Source: an uncultured Candidatus Melainabacteria bacterium (GTDB taxonomy: Bacteria > Cyanobacteriota > Vampirovibrionia > Gastranaerophilales > Gastranaerophilaceae). From it: a stretch of 46,264 bases of DNA. The stretch's first letter is position 1, and each line of letters opens with the position of its first letter. The stretch lies in assembly GCA_934777245.1 (NCBI GenBank), contig CAKVND010000012.1, positions 1-46,264 on the forward strand, in the 5' to 3' direction. This document shows, piece after piece, positions 17,416-25,240 of this stretch. Under the pieces are notes generated by a model that saw only the letters and a list, made by a program, of their open reading frames with translations, made no database searches and had not been told where the DNA came from. The position numbers were made by a program, and so were the translations under genes.

Positions 17416-17450
17416 GTCAATTTTTTCTTTTAGGAGACTTTATACATATA
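17416..17450 (+). promoter_or_regulatory. Composite promoter element, copy 1
   Basis: GTCAATTTTTT, about 15 nt, then ACTTTATACATATA. It matches the spacing of the copies at 20696, 24352, 25171 and 34820. A TAACA half-box lies at the same upstream distance as the HLR1-like box in other copies. Confidence 0.5.
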
Positions 17451-17487
17451 CAAAGTGAAGGTAGTAAAAATAAATAAAGAGGTCGTT

Positions 17488-17787
17488 ATGTTCAACCTAA
17501 AGTTTTTGAAATCACTAAAACAAGTATTAGATTCACGAACAAATTTGTTAACATTTTCAAGCGCTCAAAGACAAGCGAATGAAGATTATATAACATCGCT
17601 CTCATCTGCAGAGCTTAAAATAAAATCTGACGAACAAAGGCTGGAAGCAATGGTCAGACAACAATTAAAAGAAGAATTTCCGAATATTGAAAAGAGTTCT
17701 TCTTACGACTTATTGGTTGATGCAGTCATCCATAACTACAAGTCAAAACAGCTTCAGGCCACAGACAACGCCGAAATAAAAGAATAA
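17488..17787 (+). CDS. Small hypothetical protein (99 aa)
   Basis: I do not recognise a family. The product is charged and mostly helical by composition, with FNLKFLKSLKQVLDSR at the start and an acidic, Lys-rich second half; no signal peptide, cysteine or catalytic motif. The ATG at 17488 is chosen because AAAGAGGT precedes it; a GTG at 17455 would add 11 residues and overlap the promoter region. It follows glyS on the same strand but appears to have its own promoter of the shared composite type, and it ends at a bidirectional terminator. Confidence 0.6.
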   Translation: MFNLKFLKSLKQVLDSRTNLLTFSSAQRQANEDYITSLSSAELKIKSDEQRLEAMVRQQLKEEFPNIEKSSSYDLLVDAVIHNYKSKQLQATDNAEIKE

Positions 17788-17814
17788 ATAGTTGTCCTAA
17801 TTTTATTACACACT

Positions 17815-17846
17815 AAAAGTCATCTGCCATAAATCAGATGGCTTTT
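17815..17846. terminator. Bidirectional terminator between convergent genes
   Basis: AAAAGTCATCTG/CAGATGGCTTTT stem with 8-nt loop, A-run on one side and T-run on the other, between the small gene and aroB. Confidence 0.85.
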
Positions 17847-17850
17847 TGGT

Positions 17851-18933
17851 TTAAAGAATAAACATCTCTTCGACTTCCGGAGGCGCAAGTTTAATCTCTT
17901 TGACCTGTTTTTTTTCACAAGGAATAATAAACGCAATTTTATCTGAAGTCGCTTTTTTGTCTTTTTTCATAATTTCGACCAATTTCTCAGTCGGATATTT
18001 TTTGTCTAACGGCTTAAATCCATACTTTGCAAACAATTCATTCGAAAGTCTATAGTAAGAATAGCTAATGTATTGTTTTTTATAAGCCCATTCAATTATA
18101 AAAAACATTCCCAAAACAACTGCTTCACCGTGCGTGTATTTTTTATATTTTGTAATTGTTTCTAAAGCGTGAGCAAGCGTATGCCCAAAATTCAAAATTT
18201 TTCTCAATCCGCCTTCTTTTTCATCTTGGTTTACGACTGCGATTTTCAAATGCAGGCAATATTCAATCATTCTAATAATAGTCAAAGGCTCTTTTTCCAT
18301 TATTTTTTCACAGCCTAATGTCAAGAACTCAAATAAATAGAGCGGATTTTCATAATGACAACTTTCTTCTATGAAAGCGTATTTTAAAACTTCGCCAAGC
18401 CCTGACATAAATTGACGTTTATCAAGCGTATTTAAAAAATTTATATTTATATAGACTTTTTTAGGCTGGTAAAATGTGCCAATAATATTTTTAGCTTCGG
18501 CTAAATCAATTGCCGTTTTTCCGCCAACAGAAGAATCAACAGCAGAAAGCAATGTTGTTGGAACTTGAATATAATCAATTCCGCGCATATAAGTAGACGC
18601 TACAAATCCTGTCATATCACCAACAACACCACCGCCAACAGCAATCATAACGTCGTTTCTTGTTAATCCGCGCTCAATTACCCGCTTCATTATTTTGAGG
18701 TAGTTTTTGTAATTTTTTTCTTTTTCGCCGTCTTTAAGAACAAATATTTCTTCTTCTGAAAAATTTAATTCATTAAAATACAAATCATAAACCTTTTTAG
18801 ACATTACAACAAGACGCTTTTGACCGCGCGTTGCTTCATAAAGCTCTTGATTAAGTTTCGCAAAACTATCATCAGAAATTTCAATCGGATATTCTTTGTT
18901 ATCACTTATTTGAACTTTAAGAATTTGCCTCAT
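17851..18933 (-). CDS. aroB: 3-dehydroquinate synthase
   Basis: AroB converts DAHP to 3-dehydroquinate, the second step of the shikimate pathway, using NAD and a divalent metal. The 360-residue length is normal. Visible motifs: GGGVVGDMTGFVASTYMRG (NAD site and substrate loop), PTTLLSAVDSSVGGKTAID, GLGEVLKYAFI with a metal-binding Glu, and NFGHTLAHALE / YTHGEAVVLGM carrying metal-binding histidines. Its start overlaps the end of aroK by 17 nt, so it is the last gene of an aroC-aroK-aroB operon. Confidence 0.96.
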   Translation of the reverse strand: MRQILKVQISDNKEYPIEISDDSFAKLNQELYEATRGQKRLVVMSKKVYDLYFNELNFSEEEIFVLKDGEKEKNYKNYLKIMKRVIERGLTRNDVMIAVGGGVVGDMTGFVASTYMRGIDYIQVPTTLLSAVDSSVGGKTAIDLAEAKNIIGTFYQPKKVYININFLNTLDKRQFMSGLGEVLKYAFIEESCHYENPLYLFEFLTLGCEKIMEKEPLTIIRMIEYCLHLKIAVVNQDEKEGGLRKILNFGHTLAHALETITKYKKYTHGEAVVLGMFFIIEWAYKKQYISYSYYRLSNELFAKYGFKPLDKKYPTEKLVEIMKKDKKATSDKIAFIIPCEKKQVKEIKLAPPEVEEMFIL

Positions 18934-19432
18934 TTATAATAAACCTTACAATTTCATCTTCACTCATTGCGCTCGTATCAATTGTATAATGCGCTTTTTG
19001 ATAGTTTTCTTCTCTTTTTTTTATCAAATCTGCTAAGACTTGGCGTGGATTTTCTTTTTGTAAAAGAGGTCTTGTCGAATCCTCTGATATTCTATAATAT
19101 AATATATCAAGGTCAGATTTCAAATAAAAAACTTTACCAAACTTCAACAAAGTTGCTCTATTATCGGGATTTTCAAAAGAACCGCCACCGGTTGATATAA
19201 TTTTATTCCTACCTGTACAAACCATTTTGATTGTATCATATTCCAATTTTCTGAAATAATCTTCTGAAAACTTGGCGAAAATATCAGAAACTTTCATTCC
19301 TTGAGTTTTTTCAATAACGCTATCAATATCAATATGAATGTGAGTCGGAAGCTCGTTTGCAAGCAGAGTACCAATGGTTGTTTTTCCGCTTGCAGGCATG
19401 CCGACAAGAACGATATTTTCATTATTCGCCAT
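18917..19432 (-). CDS. aroK: Shikimate kinase
   Basis: The enzyme phosphorylates shikimate with ATP. The 171-residue length is typical. The P-loop GMPASGKT is at 11-18, the substrate DxD in HIDIDSVIE about 33-41, the FRKLE motif about 60, and STGGGS about 78. The LID region with RPLL is also present. It overlaps aroC upstream by 11 nt and aroB downstream by 17 nt, showing translational coupling in the aro operon. Confidence 0.95.
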   Translation of the reverse strand: MANNENIVLVGMPASGKTTIGTLLANELPTHIHIDIDSVIEKTQGMKVSDIFAKFSEDYFRKLEYDTIKMVCTGRNKIISTGGGSFENPDNRATLLKFGKVFYLKSDLDILYYRISEDSTRPLLQKENPRQVLADLIKKREENYQKAHYTIDTSAMSEDEIVRFIINEANS

Positions 19433-20585
19433 AATGAGCCTTCATTTCTACAAAATTATCACCACCAATTTTTGTTAGAAGTTCATCTGCTAAAATAATT
19501 GCAATTCTGGCTTCTGCTACAACCGCGCACGCAGGAACTGCGCATGTATCAGAACGTTCAAAATGCGCACTTGCAGGTTGCATGTCTTCAATATCAACTG
19601 TTGCAAGCGGTTTGCGCATAGTAGGAATTGCTTTCATTGTACCTTTAATTACAAGCGCTTCCCCGTTTGTCATTCCACCTTCAAGCCCACCGGCATTATT
19701 TGTATGTCGATAAACATTTTTGTTTTTAACAAAAATTTCATCATGCATTTGAGAACCTTTTAGAGAAGCTGCGTCAACTCCTGCACCGATTTCAACAGCT
19801 TTAACCGCAGGAATACTCATAACAGCTTGTGCTAAACGCCCGTCTAAACATCTGTCCCAATGGACGTAAGAACCTAATCCAACAGGAAGATTGCCAAAAA
19901 TAACTTCAAATTTTCCGCCTAAAGTATCGCCGGCTTGAGCAGCTTCGTCAATCGCATTGCGCATTCTATCAGCTGTCAATTCATCAGCACACCTTACATC
20001 TGATTTTTCAGCTTTTTCTTTTATTAAAGTATAAGTTTTAGGATAAAAATCCAATTTCACGTTGCCGATTTGTACAACGTGAGAAAATCCCATAATACCG
20101 AATTCTTTAAGAATTTGTTTCGCAACAGAACCTACTGCAACTTCTATTGCGGTTTTTCGTGCACTAGAGCGTTCTAAAACATTTCTCAAATCAGTAAAAT
20201 TGTATTTGATAGAACCCGCATAATCTGCGTGTCCGGGACGTACTGTTGTAAATGATTTTTCTTCAATTTTCTTTAAAGTTTCTTGAGCAGGATAATCTTG
20301 ATGTTCTGTGTTCATAACTTCTTGCCAATTTTCGAAATCTTTGTTTTTGATTTCAAGACAAATTGGCGCCCCTGTTGATTTTCCAAATCGCACACCTGAT
20401 TTAATTTCAACAGTGTCTTTTTCTATTTTCATTCTGCCACCGCGACCGTAACCGACTTGACGACGCGCTAAATCCTCATTAATTACAGAGGTTTTAATTC
20501 TTATTCCGGCAGGAATCCCTTCTATTATTGCATTCAGGCATTTTCCATGACTTTCGCCTGAAGTTAAAAATCTAAATCTATTCAT
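19422..20585 (-). CDS. aroC: Chorismate synthase
   Basis: AroC makes chorismate from EPSP with reduced FMN, the last shikimate step. The 387-residue product starts MNRFRFLTSGESHGKCL and shows VRPGHADYAGSIKY, RSSARKTAIEVAVGSVA, and GGMTNGEALVIKG. The ATG at 20585 is chosen because the family always begins close to this RFLTxGESHG motif; an upstream extension to 20681 would run through the promoter. No strong ribosome-binding site is visible. First gene of aroC-aroK-aroB, with promoter and an HLR1-type box upstream. Confidence 0.96.
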   Translation of the reverse strand: MNRFRFLTSGESHGKCLNAIIEGIPAGIRIKTSVINEDLARRQVGYGRGGRMKIEKDTVEIKSGVRFGKSTGAPICLEIKNKDFENWQEVMNTEHQDYPAQETLKKIEEKSFTTVRPGHADYAGSIKYNFTDLRNVLERSSARKTAIEVAVGSVAKQILKEFGIMGFSHVVQIGNVKLDFYPKTYTLIKEKAEKSDVRCADELTADRMRNAIDEAAQAGDTLGGKFEVIFGNLPVGLGSYVHWDRCLDGRLAQAVMSIPAVKAVEIGAGVDAASLKGSQMHDEIFVKNKNVYRHTNNAGGLEGGMTNGEALVIKGTMKAIPTMRKPLATVDIEDMQPASAHFERSDTCAVPACAVVAEARIAIILADELLTKIGGDNFVEMKAHYGE

Positions 20586-20622
20586 ATTGATATTATATAA
20601 CAAAGATTTGTGATTTAAACGA

Positions 20623-20651
20623 ATTATGCTACATAGAAGTTCAATTATCAA
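20623..20651 (-). promoter_or_regulatory. Promoter of the aroC-aroK-aroB operon
   Basis: TTGATA, 17 nt, CATAAT on the minus strand, about 40 nt before aroC. Confidence 0.6.
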
Positions 20652-20661
20652 TTGCCGTTTA

Positions 20662-20679
20662 AATGTAAACATTTGTAAC
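20662..20679 (-). promoter_or_regulatory. HLR1-type direct repeat upstream of aroC
   Basis: GTTACAAATGTTTACATT exactly fits the cyanobacterial HLR1 (RpaB box) consensus as I recall it: two (G/T)TTACAWW units separated by 2 nt. It lies 10 nt upstream of the aroC -35, and on the other side 16 nt before the composite promoter element at 20696. Confidence 0.55.
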
Positions 20680-20695
20680 ATTATGATTTTTTTAT

Positions 20696-20729
20696 ATCAA
20701 TTTTAGATGATAAATATACTTTATATATA
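20696..20729 (+). promoter_or_regulatory. Composite promoter element, copy 5
   Basis: ATCAATTTT, 16 nt between ATCAA and TACTTTATATATA. It shares the HLR1-type box with the divergent aroC promoter. Confidence 0.55.
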
Positions 20730-20871
20730 AAGAGAGAGAAACTTATTATGAGTAATACATATTTTAAATATCATAAATAAAAGTTTAGAACGAAAATATG
20801 TTAACAATATCATCAATAGTATTCAAGATGATATAAAATAAGCTTGCCTAGGCAAATAATGAGGAAAGTAT

Positions 20872-21024
20872 ATGATGAAAACACACGAAAAAGCTATAAA
20901 GATTGAAGAAACAAAAAATAACAAAATGCATTACGAAAAAATAAAATTTTGCATAATATCTAGTTACAAAAACCAGTATTACAAAAATAATCTTTTATTA
21001 TTTGCACTAGAACATAAAATGTAG
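20872..21024 (+). CDS. Possible small gene (50 aa)
   Basis: An uninterrupted frame from ATGATG to TAG, preceded by GAGGAAAG at correct spacing, gives a 50-residue Lys-rich peptide with a Tyr/Asn-rich middle and a short hydrophobic LLLFAL near the end. No family recognised. It lies downstream of composite promoter copy 5; between the two there is also a 10-codon frame (ATG at 20748) that could be a leader peptide. It may be spurious in AT-rich DNA. Confidence 0.35.
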   Translation: MMKTHEKAIKIEETKNNKMHYEKIKFCIISSYKNQYYKNNLLLFALEHKM

Positions 21025-21030
21025 GGTTTA

Positions 21031-21228
21031 TTATACATTTGGCTCGCCATTTAATAATTTTAAAGCTTCAATTACTCTTGGCATTTGACAATCGAAAGTA
21101 TAATGCGCTTTTCTAATTGAACATTCATGGCAATTACCATTCAATTTGTAACATTCGATCGCTTGTTCAGTCCAATTCTTAGTAATAGATTCAGACATAA
21201 CAGGTCGTAAAATTGCTTGATTTAACAT
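21031..21228 (-). CDS. Small four-cysteine protein (65 aa)
   Basis: The 65-residue product carries CYKLNGNCHECSIRK and a later CQMPRVIEALKLL. The C-x6-C-x2-C...C arrangement suggests a zinc or Fe-S site. I recall similar small cysteine proteins (AIECYK...C...C followed by CQM) in gut Firmicutes, but no function is known to me. GGGAGAG lies upstream of the ATG. It lies downstream of the aminotransferase on the same strand, with a 67-nt gap. Confidence 0.65.
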   Translation of the reverse strand: MLNQAILRPVMSESITKNWTEQAIECYKLNGNCHECSIRKAHYTFDCQMPRVIEALKLLNGEPNV

Positions 21229-21295
21229 TACACACTCTCCCTATGCTACAATCATAATATTTATTAAGCAATTTTACATCATCTAAACAATGTAT

Positions 21296-22390
21296 TTAAT
21301 ATTTTTTATCTGCAACAAACTGCGTAATTAATTCCAATGCCGGTTTTAAATTATCTGCGCAGAAACCAAGTCTTGCATATCCTTCCATTTCTAGCGTTTC
21401 TCCGGGAAGAAGTGCAACGCCGGTTGAAGTTTGTAATTTTTTGCAAAAATCCCTTGATGATATATCAAGGTTGTATTTTATAAGAACGGTTGTTCCTCCT
21501 GTTGGCAAAATACAATCAATGTTTGGATTTCGCTTTAACCAAGATTTTAGAATATCAACACCTTTTCGCATAATTTCAAAATTTCTTCCGGCAATAAAAT
21601 CTCGATTTTCTATTGCAACAGATGCAAAATAATCATCCAAGATGCTTACACTAATTGTATTATATTGTCTTTGGTGGTTGATTTCGTTTATCAAATCTAA
21701 TCTGCCGGCAATCCAACCCACTCTTAACCCTGGAAGTGAATAGGTTTTGGACATGCTTCCTACTGAAATTCCTTTTTCATATATATCTGCGATTGATAAA
21801 GAATACGGTTTGCCGTACAAATTCAAACCGCGATAGACTTCGTCGGATAAAATCCAAACATTTTTCTTTTGTGCAATTTCAACAATTTTTTCTAACATCC
21901 AATCCGGAATAACTGCGCCTGTCGGATTGTTTGGATTGTTGAGGCAAAGAAGTTTTGTTTTAGAAGTTACTATTTTGTCCAAATCTTCAAGATTTGGAAG
22001 CCAATTATTTTCTTCTTTCAAAAAATAAAGTTTCACATTACATCCTAAAGATTTAGGGATTGAATAATGCTGTTGATAAGTCGGTACAATCGAAACTACT
22101 TCATCTCCTTTTTCTAAAAGAGATAAAAAAACTAATTGATTAGCACCGATAGCTCCATGTGTAACGGTTATATTTTCCAGTTCTTGATTTTCGTATAAAG
22201 ATTTGATTGCGGATTTTAAACTATTTGAACCAAGAATATCACCATAGCCAAGCTTCACATCAAAAATTGATTTATCAAACGGCAAATCATTTATTGATAA
22301 TGGTGAAATGCAAGTTGTTGTGAGGTCATACTGAGCAGAAGCCTCATATTTATTCATCCATTCTTCAATTTTAAAGTTGTCTATTTTCAT
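21296..22390 (-). CDS. PLP-dependent aminotransferase, class I/II fold
   Basis: A fold type I aminotransferase moving amino groups between amino acids and oxoacids. The 364-residue product has the NPNNPTG motif (152-158), SDEVYRGL (182-189) with the cofactor-contacting Asp and Tyr, SMSKTYSLPGLR (212-223) with the PLP Lys at 215, and a C-terminal RLGFC segment carrying the substrate Arg. The N-terminal TTTCISPLSINDL segment recalls the subgroup that includes capreomycidine synthase-like enzymes; the actual substrate is unknown. No operon partner explains it. Confidence 0.88.
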   Translation of the reverse strand: MKIDNFKIEEWMNKYEASAQYDLTTTCISPLSINDLPFDKSIFDVKLGYGDILGSNSLKSAIKSLYENQELENITVTHGAIGANQLVFLSLLEKGDEVVSIVPTYQQHYSIPKSLGCNVKLYFLKEENNWLPNLEDLDKIVTSKTKLLCLNNPNNPTGAVIPDWMLEKIVEIAQKKNVWILSDEVYRGLNLYGKPYSLSIADIYEKGISVGSMSKTYSLPGLRVGWIAGRLDLINEINHQRQYNTISVSILDDYFASVAIENRDFIAGRNFEIMRKGVDILKSWLKRNPNIDCILPTGGTTVLIKYNLDISSRDFCKKLQTSTGVALLPGETLEMEGYARLGFCADNLKPALELITQFVADKKY

Positions 22391-22448
22391 AAGCCTATGA
22401 TATCAATTATTAACATCTATTGCAATCAATAATAAATTGTAGATTTAC

Positions 22449-23606
22449 CTATGGTTTTATGTGCGTAGTTTTTAAAATGCCACGCTCATTCAAAGCATCA
22501 AGAATTCTAAATTGCAAGAAATTTCTAAAATCTCCCAATTTTGGAGAGAAATTATTAAAAGTCTTTTTATGAAGAGTTTCATTATTCATCATAGCTTGCA
22601 CTTTTTTCATATCCTTAATTAACCCTGTTTTAAATCTATCCGGTTGATACACTGTCCAAGCTTCGTGTGGGTAATAAGAAGAACGGCATTCGTTTGTATT
22701 TTGATTAATAAGCATTTCTTCAAACATAGAAGAATCCATATCATAAAACTTTTGTTTAATATTATGTTTATACTGACGTAATTTAGGTGGCATAATAACT
22801 TCAGGTATTGAAATTTCGTCTTCACTTATATTACGACTTTCCAAATAATCCATAGAGCCTATACCTACAATTTGAATAGATTTCGAAAATCTCTCAAGTA
22901 GTCCTAAATCATCTGCATAATCTGCCATTATTTCTAAAAATGATGTTACACCTTTGCCTGTTGAAATATAATCAGTAATGACGGTCTTTTTACCTGATTT
23001 TTCATAGTTTTCAACAATGGTTTTAGGGTCGGCCTGAATTCTGTTTAAATATCTTCTATAAGAAGCCACTTCCTCTTTAGTTGGTGCAACATTTTCCATT
23101 CTTCGCATACCTTCACGTCTATCCGGCCAGTACCAGAATTTTGAGAATGCTACGAAATTATAATTATCAATACCGTCTTTCATCCAAAGTGCCGCATTTA
23201 AAAACCACTTTGGACTTCTACCTAAACAAATAATTGGTTGGTCTTTATATTGAGAATACATTTTAGAAGTTTTCAAAAACTCATCCATATTATGTTCTGT
23301 TTTGAGCGGCAAAGTTTTATATTTTTTATCAAAGATTTCACTATCACTTTCTGTTAAAACTCTATCAAAAGCATCACATCGTTTTCGATAAAATTCGCGT
23401 CTATGTGGTTTCATGTTTACATAATCTTCATAATTTATGTCAGGTATGGTTCGTTTTGGATGTATGTAAGCTTTAAAATTTATAGTTGAAATTGGTGAAA
23501 AATCTGTAGTTTGAACAGCTTGTTCATTTGCTATCTGTTTATTATGATTAGTAGAAGCAAATAAATTTTGAGTAGTGTTTAAAGTTTGAATTTTTGAAAT
23601 TCTCAT
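22449..23606 (-). CDS. Phosphoribosyltransferase-like protein with N-terminal F-K-A motif
   Basis: I do not recognise a named family. The 385-residue product has a polar N terminus with INFKAYIHP (43-50), a motif shared with other proteins here. Residues 124-140 (PIICLGRSPKWFLNAAL) and 209-222 (VITDYISTGKGVTS) resemble the first loop and the PRPP-binding loop of the phosphoribosyltransferase fold (hydrophobic strand, acidic residue, then TG), though the usual second Asp is Tyr. Start placed at 23606 because GGAG lies 6 nt before it; an ATG at 23669 would add 21 hydrophobic residues. PRTase fold is inference. Confidence 0.6.
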   Translation of the reverse strand: MRISKIQTLNTTQNLFASTNHNKQIANEQAVQTTDFSPISTINFKAYIHPKRTIPDINYEDYVNMKPHRREFYRKRCDAFDRVLTESDSEIFDKKYKTLPLKTEHNMDEFLKTSKMYSQYKDQPIICLGRSPKWFLNAALWMKDGIDNYNFVAFSKFWYWPDRREGMRRMENVAPTKEEVASYRRYLNRIQADPKTIVENYEKSGKKTVITDYISTGKGVTSFLEIMADYADDLGLLERFSKSIQIVGIGSMDYLESRNISEDEISIPEVIMPPKLRQYKHNIKQKFYDMDSSMFEEMLINQNTNECRSSYYPHEAWTVYQPDRFKTGLIKDMKKVQAMMNNETLHKKTFNNFSPKLGDFRNFLQFRILDALNERGILKTTHIKP

Positions 23607-23787
23607 AGTATTCTCCATAATTTTTATCATAATATATAAAAAACTGTAAAAAAAAAATTTGCTACCCATTATTTGCGACTAATAATAAAATTTGAAAAAG
23701 CTCCAGTAGTTTGGCGTTTGTCATCCGCCCATATTCCTACGTGCGTAGCATTGAATATTACGTTAGTTTTGTAGTTTTCTACATTAA

Positions 23788-23836
23788 GGATGACTTAGAG
23801 GTTGAAAAAGCTCCAGTAGTTTGACTTTTGTCATCC
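23788..23836. repeat. GGATGAC...GTCATCC palindromic element, copy G
   Basis: 49 nt; core TCCAGTAGTTTGAC. Confidence 0.8.
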
Positions 23837-23895
23837 GCCCATATTCCTACGTGCGTAGCATAGCATGAGACGTTTAGCGGGTAGTATCACTTTAA

Positions 23896-23944
23896 GGATG
23901 ACTTGGAGTTAGAAAGTAATCTGGTAGTCCGACTGTTGTCATCC
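23896..23944. repeat. GGATGAC...GTCATCC palindromic element, copy H
   Basis: 49 nt; core TCTGGTAGTCCGAC, same as the copies 8.6 kb away. Confidence 0.8.
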
Positions 23945-23975
23945 GTCCATATTCCTACGTGCGTAGCACCGTCTT

Positions 23976-24103
23976 GGATTTTGGCGGTTCAGAACTTTTA
24001 CATTCCGCTTTTATTTCATTATCGTGAAATAGCGCTTCATTAAGTTCTTCACAGGAACGTGTCTAGCCCTCGCAAAGCTCGGGCGTCGCACTTGCCAAAA
24101 TCC
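23976..24103. ncRNA. Candidate structured RNA or structured repeat (128 nt)
   Basis: A 10-bp perfect stem (GGATTTTGGC with GCCAAAATCC) encloses nested AGAACTT/AAGTTCT, an ATTTCA-TTATCG-TGAAAT hairpin inside a GCGC closing pair, and a GCCCTCGCAAAGCTCGGGC hairpin, making a three-way-junction-like fold. It is followed at once by a perfect terminator hairpin. No promoter is obvious, so it may be a structured repeat rather than an RNA gene; strand undetermined. Confidence 0.35.
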
Positions 24104-24111
24104 GCAAAAAA

Positions 24112-24150
24112 AATCCTTTCTTTAATTAAAGAAAGGATTGGAATTTTTTT
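24112..24150. terminator. Terminator-like hairpin
   Basis: AATCCTTTCTTTAA/TTAAAGAAAGGATT is a perfect 28-nt palindrome, followed by GGAATTTTTTTTT on plus and preceded by an A-run (T-run on minus), so it could work both ways. Confidence 0.75.
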
Positions 24151-24320
24151 TTAATAATTCCTCATGTGTAGAAGGTTAGTGTGTAGGTTGTATGAAAGGT
24201 TTGTGTTATGTGTTTCTTTTTATGTCTCGTGTTTATTTAATGCTTGCCGTTTTCTTAGTTTCGACTTACATATATATAAAGTATATTTTTATGCAAGAAT
24301 TGCGCTATACGTTTTATATT

Positions 24321-24388
24321 GTTACATTTCTTAACAAATCAGTCCTAATTAAGCAATTTTTTAAATTTAGAAACTTTACAGTATATAT
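24321..24388 (+). promoter_or_regulatory. HLR1-like box plus composite promoter, copy 4
   Basis: GTTACATTTCTTAACAAA (one mismatch to HLR1), 13 nt, AGCAATTTTTT, about 15 nt, AACTTTACAGTATATAT. Confidence 0.55.
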
Positions 24389-25094
24389 GAAAACAGTGTG
24401 TGTCGTAGGTTCATGTGAATCAATTTTCAGAAAGGCGTATGGAGATTTTTCTAAACGCTGTCTTGAAGGTAGACTTCCTTTAATAGAGTTAAAAAACAAT
24501 TTCATAGAAGTTCAAGATTTGTTTGTTAAAAGCGGACAAGCCCAAGAGTTTTACGACAAAACGCTTTCTTTTAGTAAAGACATTGAACTTAATGGAAACA
24601 AAGAATTATATACATTACTATTAAATGAATTAAGTAAATTTTGTATGAAGTTCAAATTACGTCAAACTCCGGAAATGATACTACAAAAAGTTATTCATAC
24701 ATTCCAAAGAAATAATGATAGCATGCATGAATTAGCAAGACTGACAGATTTAGAACAAATTTATCAATACTCAGGAGATAGTTATAATTTATTCAGAACA
24801 TTATCACAGAAGAAAGATTGTTGTAAAAGAATTCTTGCAGATTATGATAAAAGTGCAAAGCATTTCATAAGCCTGCGTAAAGAGCCTACTCCCAGAGTTT
24901 CCGTACAGTCTCAACTTGCTTATACTTATGCCAACATGGCAACAATGCTAAAACACAAAAACCCCAAAGATGCGCTCGCTATGCTAAAAAAATCTATTGA
25001 AATTTTTCAGAGACTTAACAATGAAAAAGCTGTGACTTATGCATTAAGACAAATTAATAGCATAAAACGTTTTAACAAAAAACTTTGCGACTAG
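24387..25094 (+). CDS. TPR-like hypothetical protein
   Basis: The product (235 residues from this start) is helical. Its C-terminal part (about 165-230), with LAYTYANMATMLKHKNPKDAL and AMLKKSIEIFQRLNNEKAV, has the spacing of a tetratricopeptide repeat, a protein-protein interaction fold. The middle contains several cysteines and FCMKFKL. The start is uncertain: the frame is open back to an ATG at 24192, but the extra 65 residues would translate the promoter element at 24321-24388 and read like AT-rich noncoding DNA. No good ribosome-binding site precedes 24387. Function unknown. Confidence 0.55.
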   Translation: MKTVCVVGSCESIFRKAYGDFSKRCLEGRLPLIELKNNFIEVQDLFVKSGQAQEFYDKTLSFSKDIELNGNKELYTLLLNELSKFCMKFKLRQTPEMILQKVIHTFQRNNDSMHELARLTDLEQIYQYSGDSYNLFRTLSQKKDCCKRILADYDKSAKHFISLRKEPTPRVSVQSQLAYTYANMATMLKHKNPKDALAMLKKSIEIFQRLNNEKAVTYALRQINSIKRFNKKLCD

Positions 25095-25139
25095 CTTTAT
25101 TACAAAATATTGCAAAATTTGAAAAATTTTAAACTCTTT

Positions 25140-25206
25140 GTTACAATTCTTAATAAAACGAGTCAAAAAAGGCAATTTTTTATGAGTTAAATACTTTATA
25201 TATACA
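25140..25206 (+). promoter_or_regulatory. HLR1-like box plus composite promoter, copy 2
   Basis: GTTACAATTCTTAATAAA (two mismatches to HLR1), 13 nt, GGCAATTTTTT, then TACTTTATATATA at the shared spacing. Confidence 0.6.
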
Positions 25207-25240
25207 TAAGAGATATTTAAACATAAGAGAGGCATAAAAA

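Larger units (their letters stand above)
23694..23966. repeat. Three direct repeats of a GTCATCC-CCATATTCCTACGTGCGTAGCA module
   Basis: The gap 23607-24386 has no gene in this part. Three modules end at about 23750, 23860 and 23968. Each combines the 49-nt GGATGAC...GTCATCC element (the first lacks its left arm) with CATATTCCTACGTGCG, which contains the CTACGTGCGTAG palindrome. Confidence 0.85.

Noticed and set aside
20586..20681. Longer chorismate synthase start at 20681
   Set aside because: The extra 32 residues are unlike the family and cover the promoter.
23976..24150. 6S or SRP RNA gene
   Set aside because: No GGAA-tetraloop SRP domain and no 6S-type central bubble; the fold is different and no promoter is seen.
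24192..24386. 65-residue N-terminal extension of the TPR-like protein
   Set aside because: It would translate through the conserved composite promoter and has no ribosome-binding site; composition looks noncoding.
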